Made by a program: the position numbers and the translations under genes. DNA of 64,000 nt, taken from Paranoxybacillus sp035645275. GTDB lineage: Bacteria > Bacillota > Bacilli > Bacillales > Anoxybacillaceae. Location of the stretch: the NCBI GenBank assembly GCA_035645275.1, contig DASQMX010000004.1:1-64000 (forward strand), read 5' to 3'. Below the pieces are notes generated by a model that saw only the letters and a program-made list of their open reading frames with translations, was not told the origin of the DNA and ran no database searches. The stretch's first letter is position 1, and each line of letters begins with the position of its first letter. Below are positions 60,296 through 64,000 of this stretch, in pieces.

Positions 60296-60405
60296 GTAAT
60301 TTTCCTCCTTATTTTTAATGTAAAAATAGTAATGATATATTTTTATTATAGAGGTAAATTATTTATGTTTTGTTATTTTTTAGTAATTTAATGAATAAAA
60401 AATTA

Positions 60406-60431
60406 ACCCTCGCCTATGCAGGCAAGGGTTT
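60406..60431 (-). terminator. Terminator of speB
   Basis: Stem AACCCTTGCC / GGCGAGGGTT followed by AATTTTTTATTC on the minus strand, just after the speB stop. Confidence 0.8.
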
Positions 60432-60437
60432 TGTGCG

Positions 60438-61319
60438 TTATTTTCTCTTTTGTACCCAACCGAGAATCATTTCGCGAACGAGTTTGCTTGCTGTATTGGC
60501 TGTTTGCTCAGAGTGATCGTAAATAGGAGCAACCTCTACTAAGTCGGCACCGACTACTTTCACATCAGACTTAGCAATCTCATGGATAGCAGCAAGTAGT
60601 TCTTTTGACGTAATACCGCCGGCATCAACTGTCCCTGTTCCAGGTGCATGCGCTGGATCTAATACGTCAATGTCAATCGTCACATATACAGGACGTCCAG
60701 CGAGCTTTGGAAGAACTTCTTTTAACGGCTCTAATACCTCAAATTTTGCGATGTACATGCCGTTTTCTTTCGCCCATTCAAACTCCTCTTTCATACCGGA
60801 ACGAATTCCGAAAGAATATACGTTTGTCGGTCCGATTAACTCTGCTGCCTTGCGAATAGGTGTCGAGTGAGAAAGCGGCTCACCTTCATATTGCTCGCGC
60901 AAGTCTGTATGCGCGTCCATATGAATAACCGCTAAATCTGGATATTTTTTGTACATTGCCTTAATAACAGGCCAAGATACTAAGTGTTCGCCGCCAAGAC
61001 CGAGCGGGAATTTATCTGCTGCTAAAATTTTATCAACAAACTCTTCAATCATATCTAAGCTGCGCTGTGCGTTACCGAATGGAAGCGGAATATCACCAGC
61101 ATCGAAATATTTGACTTCCTCTAATTCACGGTCTAGATAAGGGCTGTACTCTTCAAGACCGATAGATACTTCACGAATGCGCGCCGGACCGAAACGAGAA
61201 CCCGGACGATAGCTAACGGTCCAGTCCATCGGCATGCCGTAAATAACCGCTTCACTTTCCTCAAAATTCGGATGGCTCTTAATAAACACATTACCAGAAT
61301 AAGCCTCATCAAACCGCAT
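60438..61319 (-). CDS. speB: Agmatinase
   Basis: Hydrolyses agmatine to putrescine and urea. The 293-residue ureohydrolase has the binuclear Mn2+ motifs GGEH (His112), DAHTD at 135-139 and DIDVLDPAHAPGTGT. The ATG at 61319 lies behind GGGAGG; a GTG one codon earlier is an alternative. It follows speE after a 156-nt gap that holds a tandem repeat. Confidence 0.95.
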   Translation of the reverse strand: MRFDEAYSGNVFIKSHPNFEESEAVIYGMPMDWTVSYRPGSRFGPARIREVSIGLEEYSPYLDRELEEVKYFDAGDIPLPFGNAQRSLDMIEEFVDKILAADKFPLGLGGEHLVSWPVIKAMYKKYPDLAVIHMDAHTDLREQYEGEPLSHSTPIRKAAELIGPTNVYSFGIRSGMKEEFEWAKENGMYIAKFEVLEPLKEVLPKLAGRPVYVTIDIDVLDPAHAPGTGTVDAGGITSKELLAAIHEIAKSDVKVVGADLVEVAPIYDHSEQTANTASKLVREMILGWVQKRK

Positions 61320-61341
61320 CACATAAACCTCCCTTTATGTA

Positions 61342-61463
61342 GGGGGTCTGACCCCCCATTAATTTAAAGCGTTAATGCGTTAATGGAATGGGGGTCAGAC
61401 CCCTATTAATTTAAAGTATTAACGCGTTAATGTAGTGAGGGTCAGACCCCTTCTTAAGACCCC
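61342..61463 (-). repeat. 48-bp tandem repeat with GGGGTCAGACCCC (speE-speB gap)
   Basis: The palindrome occurs at 61342-61356, 61390-61403 and 61438-61450, an exact 48-bp period. The spacer is ATTAATTTAAAG, two bases, TTAA, then GCGTTAATG, nearly the same in both copies. A shorter ACCCC piece follows at 61458. The array is transcribed between speE and speB and its first palindrome ends about 12 nt before the speB ribosome-binding site. Confidence 0.8.
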
Positions 61464-61475
61464 TTCTTAGATCCC

Positions 61476-62303
61476 TTATTTCACTAAGTCAGCGACGAAT
61501 TTTGGTAGTACGAAGCAAGCTTTGTGAAGTTCTTTTGTGTAGTATTTTGTGTCGATGTCGTGGAAGCGTTCATCGCTTACTTCTAGTGGGTCGTATTTTT
61601 TCGAACCGATTGTGAATGTCCACATACCGCTTGGATATGTTGGAATGTTGGCAATATATAAACGTGTAATTGGGAAAATTTCGCGCACATCTTTTTGTAC
61701 GTTTTTAATTAAGTCAGCTTTGAACCAAGGATTGTCTGTTTGTGCAACAAAAATGCCGTCTTCTTTTAATGCCTTCGCGATGCCCGCATAGAATCCTTTT
61801 GTAAATAAGTTCACCGCTGGACCAACAGGCTCTGTAGAGTCAACCATAATGACGTCATATTCGTTCTCGCTTTGAGCAATATGCATGAAACCGTCGTCTA
61901 CTTTCACTTCCACGCGCGGATCATCTAATTTTCCGGCAATCTCAGGAAGATATTTTTTTGAATATTCAATAACTTTCCCATCGATTTCAACTAATGTTGC
62001 TTTTTTTACACTTGGGTGTTTCAATACTTCACGGATAACACCACCGTCTCCGCCGCCAACAACAAGCACATTTTCTGGATTTGGATGTGTAAATAAAGGA
62101 ACGTGCGCTACCATTTCATGATAGACGAACTCATCTTTTTGTGTTGTCATTACCATGCCGTCTAAAATAAGCATGTTGCCAAACTCTTCTGTCTCCACCA
62201 TGTCTAGCTTTTGAAATTCTGTTTGTTCTGTATGTAAAGTACGTTTAATTCTTGCTGTAATTCCAAAGTTTTCTGTTTGTTTTTCTGTAAACCATAATTC
62301 CAT
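61476..62303 (-). CDS. speE: Spermidine synthase
   Basis: Transfers aminopropyl from decarboxylated SAM to putrescine. The 275-residue protein has the nucleotide motif VVGGGDGGVIRE (83-88 for GGGDGG) and the active-site region MVDSTEPVGPA. The ATG at 62303 follows AAAGGGTG; a GTG three codons earlier overlaps that site. With speB it forms a putrescine-spermidine pair; the decarboxylase genes are not in the window. Confidence 0.95.
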   Translation of the reverse strand: MELWFTEKQTENFGITARIKRTLHTEQTEFQKLDMVETEEFGNMLILDGMVMTTQKDEFVYHEMVAHVPLFTHPNPENVLVVGGGDGGVIREVLKHPSVKKATLVEIDGKVIEYSKKYLPEIAGKLDDPRVEVKVDDGFMHIAQSENEYDVIMVDSTEPVGPAVNLFTKGFYAGIAKALKEDGIFVAQTDNPWFKADLIKNVQKDVREIFPITRLYIANIPTYPSGMWTFTIGSKKYDPLEVSDERFHDIDTKYYTKELHKACFVLPKFVADLVK

Positions 62304-62371
62304 TGTGTACACCCTTTCTTTGCTAAATCACTATTAAGAATATTCTACTTATCAAAAAAATGATAGCCCTT

Positions 62372-62378
62372 TTCGACA
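62372..62378 (-). promoter_or_regulatory. Candidate Spo0A box between speE and pbpG
   Basis: TGTCGAA on the minus strand, within TTTGTCGAAAA, matches the Spo0A box core. It lies in the divergent gap, 70 nt before speE and 175 nt before pbpG. Single short matches like this are weak evidence. Confidence 0.3.
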
Positions 62379-62479
62379 AATTTAACCGATATTTTATATT
62401 TCCCTGCCAAACAAAAAACTAAACATGAAAAAGTATAGAGTAATCTAGCAAAATTTCAAGTAAAAATTGCTAGAAAAAC

Positions 62480-62509
62480 GTTTAAAATGAGAAAAATTTC
62501 CTCATACTA
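62480..62509 (+). promoter_or_regulatory. Candidate sigma-G/sigma-F promoter of pbpG
   Basis: GTTTA, 18 bases, then CATACTA, a perfect sigma-G -10 box (CATNMTA) with one mismatch in the -35 box (GHATR). It lies 45 nt before the start codon. B. subtilis pbpG is a forespore gene, read by sigma-F. Confidence 0.6.
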
Positions 62510-62554
62510 AAAACAATTCGCAACCATCAAGAAATATATATGAGGTGATTTACC

Positions 62555-64000
62555 TTGGAAATCATCCCGAGCAGCCGATTTAGAGGAACGTTGAAATATA
62601 TTCGCGCGTTTGTTTTTGTGAGCCTCATCCTAGCAATCTTATTCATTATTGGCATTATCAGCGTCGTTGTATTTGCCAAAATCGAAGGAGCTCCACCTTT
62701 AGCCGTGCCGCAAACAACGATTTTTTATGCCGATGATGGTTCAAAAATTGGCGAAATTCATAACGGACAAAAACGTTATTGGGTCGACCTCGATGAAATA
62801 TCTCCTACTCTTATTAACGCAACGATTGCCGTTGAGGATCGCAAATTTTTTGAGCATTACGGCTTTGACATGAAACGAATTGCTGCGGCAGCACTCGCTG
62901 ATATCAAAGCAATGGCAAAAATACAAGGCGCAAGTACCATTACGCAACAGTATGCGCGCAATTTATTTTTAAGCCACGACAAAACATGGGCAAGAAAAAT
63001 TCAAGAAGCACTTTATACGATTCGACTTGAAGCTAACTACAGCAAAAATGAAATACTAGAAGGATACTTAAATACAATTTATTACGGACATGGAGCTTAT
63101 GGTATTGAAGCAGCCGCTAATTATTATTTTGGAAAAACAGCAAAACAGTTAACGTTAAGCGAGGCAAGCATGCTGGCAGGGATTCCAAAGGGGCCTTTTT
63201 ACTATTCGCCGCTCATTAATGAAAAGCGGGCAAAACAACGTCAAAAAGCCGTTTTAACATCGATGGTGGAAGCGGGCTATATTAGCAAAAAAGAAGCAGA
63301 AAAAGCCTATGAAACACGACTTGTATATTCTCGCGATCACGAAGTAGCGAAAAAACAAATAGCTCCTTATTTTCAAGATGTCGTCAAACATATGCTGAAC
63401 AACGAATTAGGCCTTGATGAGCAAACCATCGAAATGGGTGGTTTGCGCGTCTATACGTCTCTTGACCCAAAACTGCAAGCAATTGCTGAAAAACATATCG
63501 ACAAAATCATCGATAAAAATTCAGCTATCCAAGTCGCCTTTGTCGCCATGGAGCCGCACACAGGAGAGGTCAAAGCATTAATTGGCGGACGAGATTATAA
63601 AAAAAGCACGTTTAATCGGGCTGTTCAGGCAGAGCGGCAACCTGGCTCTACATTTAAACCGTTTCTTTACTACGCAGCGCTCAAACACGGATTTACTCCT
63701 TCGACAGAAATGCGAAGCGAGCTGACAACTTTTACTTTTGACAACGGAAAGTCAACATATACACCGCGCAACTATAATAACTATTATGCAAACGATACGA
63801 TTACACTTGCACAGGCCATTGCCCTTTCCGATAACGTCTTTGCGGTAAAAACACATCTGTTTATCGGTGAAGAGGAACTCGTGAAAACAGCAAAACAATT
63901 AGGAATTACAAGCAAATTAAAAGCGATACCATCCCTGGCATTAGGAACATCGCCGGTGAAAGTGATTGATATGGTCAACGCTTATAGCATTATTGCGAAT
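62555..64000 (+). CDS. pbpG: Class A penicillin-binding protein, sporulation type (PbpG/PBP2d-like), cut by the window end
   Basis: A bifunctional peptidoglycan synthase; 482 codons are visible and the frame is still open at the end. A membrane anchor lies at about residues 17-41, then the glycosyltransferase domain with Glu94 in AVEDRKFFEHYGFD and the motif GASTITQQYARNLFL. The transpeptidase domain has the SxxK serine Ser365 in GSTFKPF and Ser425-Asp-Asn427 (SDN). The start is a TTG at 62555 behind TGAGGTGAT. Position next to speE matches B. subtilis pbpG (ywhE). The KTG motif lies beyond the window. Confidence 0.9.
   Translation, partial: MEIIPSSRFRGTLKYIRAFVFVSLILAILFIIGIISVVVFAKIEGAPPLAVPQTTIFYADDGSKIGEIHNGQKRYWVDLDEISPTLINATIAVEDRKFFEHYGFDMKRIAAAALADIKAMAKIQGASTITQQYARNLFLSHDKTWARKIQEALYTIRLEANYSKNEILEGYLNTIYYGHGAYGIEAAANYYFGKTAKQLTLSEASMLAGIPKGPFYYSPLINEKRAKQRQKAVLTSMVEAGYISKKEAEKAYETRLVYSRDHEVAKKQIAPYFQDVVKHMLNNELGLDEQTIEMGGLRVYTSLDPKLQAIAEKHIDKIIDKNSAIQVAFVAMEPHTGEVKALIGGRDYKKSTFNRAVQAERQPGSTFKPFLYYAALKHGFTPSTEMRSELTTFTFDNGKSTYTPRNYNNYYANDTITLAQAIALSDNVFAVKTHLFIGEEELVKTAKQLGITSKLKAIPSLALGTSPVKVIDMVNAYSIIAN

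Noticed and set aside
61342..61463. CRISPR-like array
   Set aside because: The repeats have a regular 48-bp period, but the spacers are nearly identical to each other, which is the opposite of a CRISPR array, and no cas genes are near.

Overview
The window is a chromosomal segment of a low-to-moderate GC, endospore-forming Firmicute of the family Bacillaceae, most likely a thermophile of the Parageobacillus / Geobacillus / Anoxybacillus group. The evidence is the sporulation genes (spoIID, spoIIR, spo0F, a pbpG-like gene), protein sequences that read as Geobacillus-type orthologues, an 11-gene nuo operon directly behind the atp operon, and a fused isobutyryl-CoA mutase (IcmF). Gene order follows the Bacillus subtilis block from pbpG-speE-speB through argS, rpoE-pyrG, spo0F-fbaA, rho, prfA, spoIIR, glyA-upp and atp to murAA-spoIID. 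The nuo operon and a fatty-acid/branched-chain acyl-CoA operon stand out as lineage additions.

Almost all genes are on the minus strand, so transcription runs from high to low coordinates. 62.5-64 kb: pbpG-like class A PBP (plus strand, cut by the window end), divergent from speE-speB (polyamines). 57.2-60.3 kb: a small oxidase-like membrane protein, ywiB, argS, a 55-residue XapX protein and a plus-strand cardiolipin synthase. 45-55.8 kb: fadF, then thiolase, hydroxyacyl-CoA dehydrogenase, two acyl-CoA dehydrogenases, a TetR regulator and icmF. 41-44.8 kb: rpoE, pyrG with its CTP-sensing leader, ywjG (plus), spo0F. 33-41 kb: fbaA, tal, murAB, glpX, rho, rpmE, tdk, a lipoprotein. 22.7-33 kb: prfA, prmC, spoIIR, ywlC, mntP, ywlE, a chemoreceptor, rpiB, ywlG, glyA, upp. 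15-22.5 kb: atpZIBEFHAGDC. 4.3-14.7 kb: nuoABCDHIJKLMN. 0-4.1 kb: ywzB, ywmB, murAA, spoIID.

The genes are mostly core functions: energy conversion (ATP synthase, complex I without its NADH module), central carbon flow (fbaA, tal, glpX, rpiB), cell wall (two MurA, PBP), transcription and translation (rho, rpoE, prfA, prmC, argS, rpmE), nucleotide supply (pyrG, tdk, upp, glyA) and sporulation control. Readable control sites include a good sigma-A promoter for atp, a pyrG attenuator of the G-reiteration type, candidate sigma-H, sigma-F, sigma-G and sigma-E promoters before spo0F, spoIIR, pbpG and spoIID, a dense DnaA-box cluster beside ywlC, and a shared operator-like motif before fadF and the acyl-CoA operon.

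The most unusual content is between genes. Two unrelated families of palindromic repeats occupy many 3' ends. Family 1 (ends GAGGCTGACC...GGTCAGCCTC, often with GTGTCTGACC / GGGGTCAGACCCC inside) occurs about eleven times, nearly always within 0-17 nt of a minus-strand stop codon and often followed by a U-tract, so it seems to have replaced ordinary terminators. Family 2 (units starting AGAAAAGCGGA, ending GAGCTAGACA) occurs at three loci. It carries a hairpin whose stem sequence changes between copies while pairing is kept, framed by invariant AAATGTTCTTC and GAAGGTTATTT. I saw no tRNA, rRNA, CRISPR array or intact insertion sequence.
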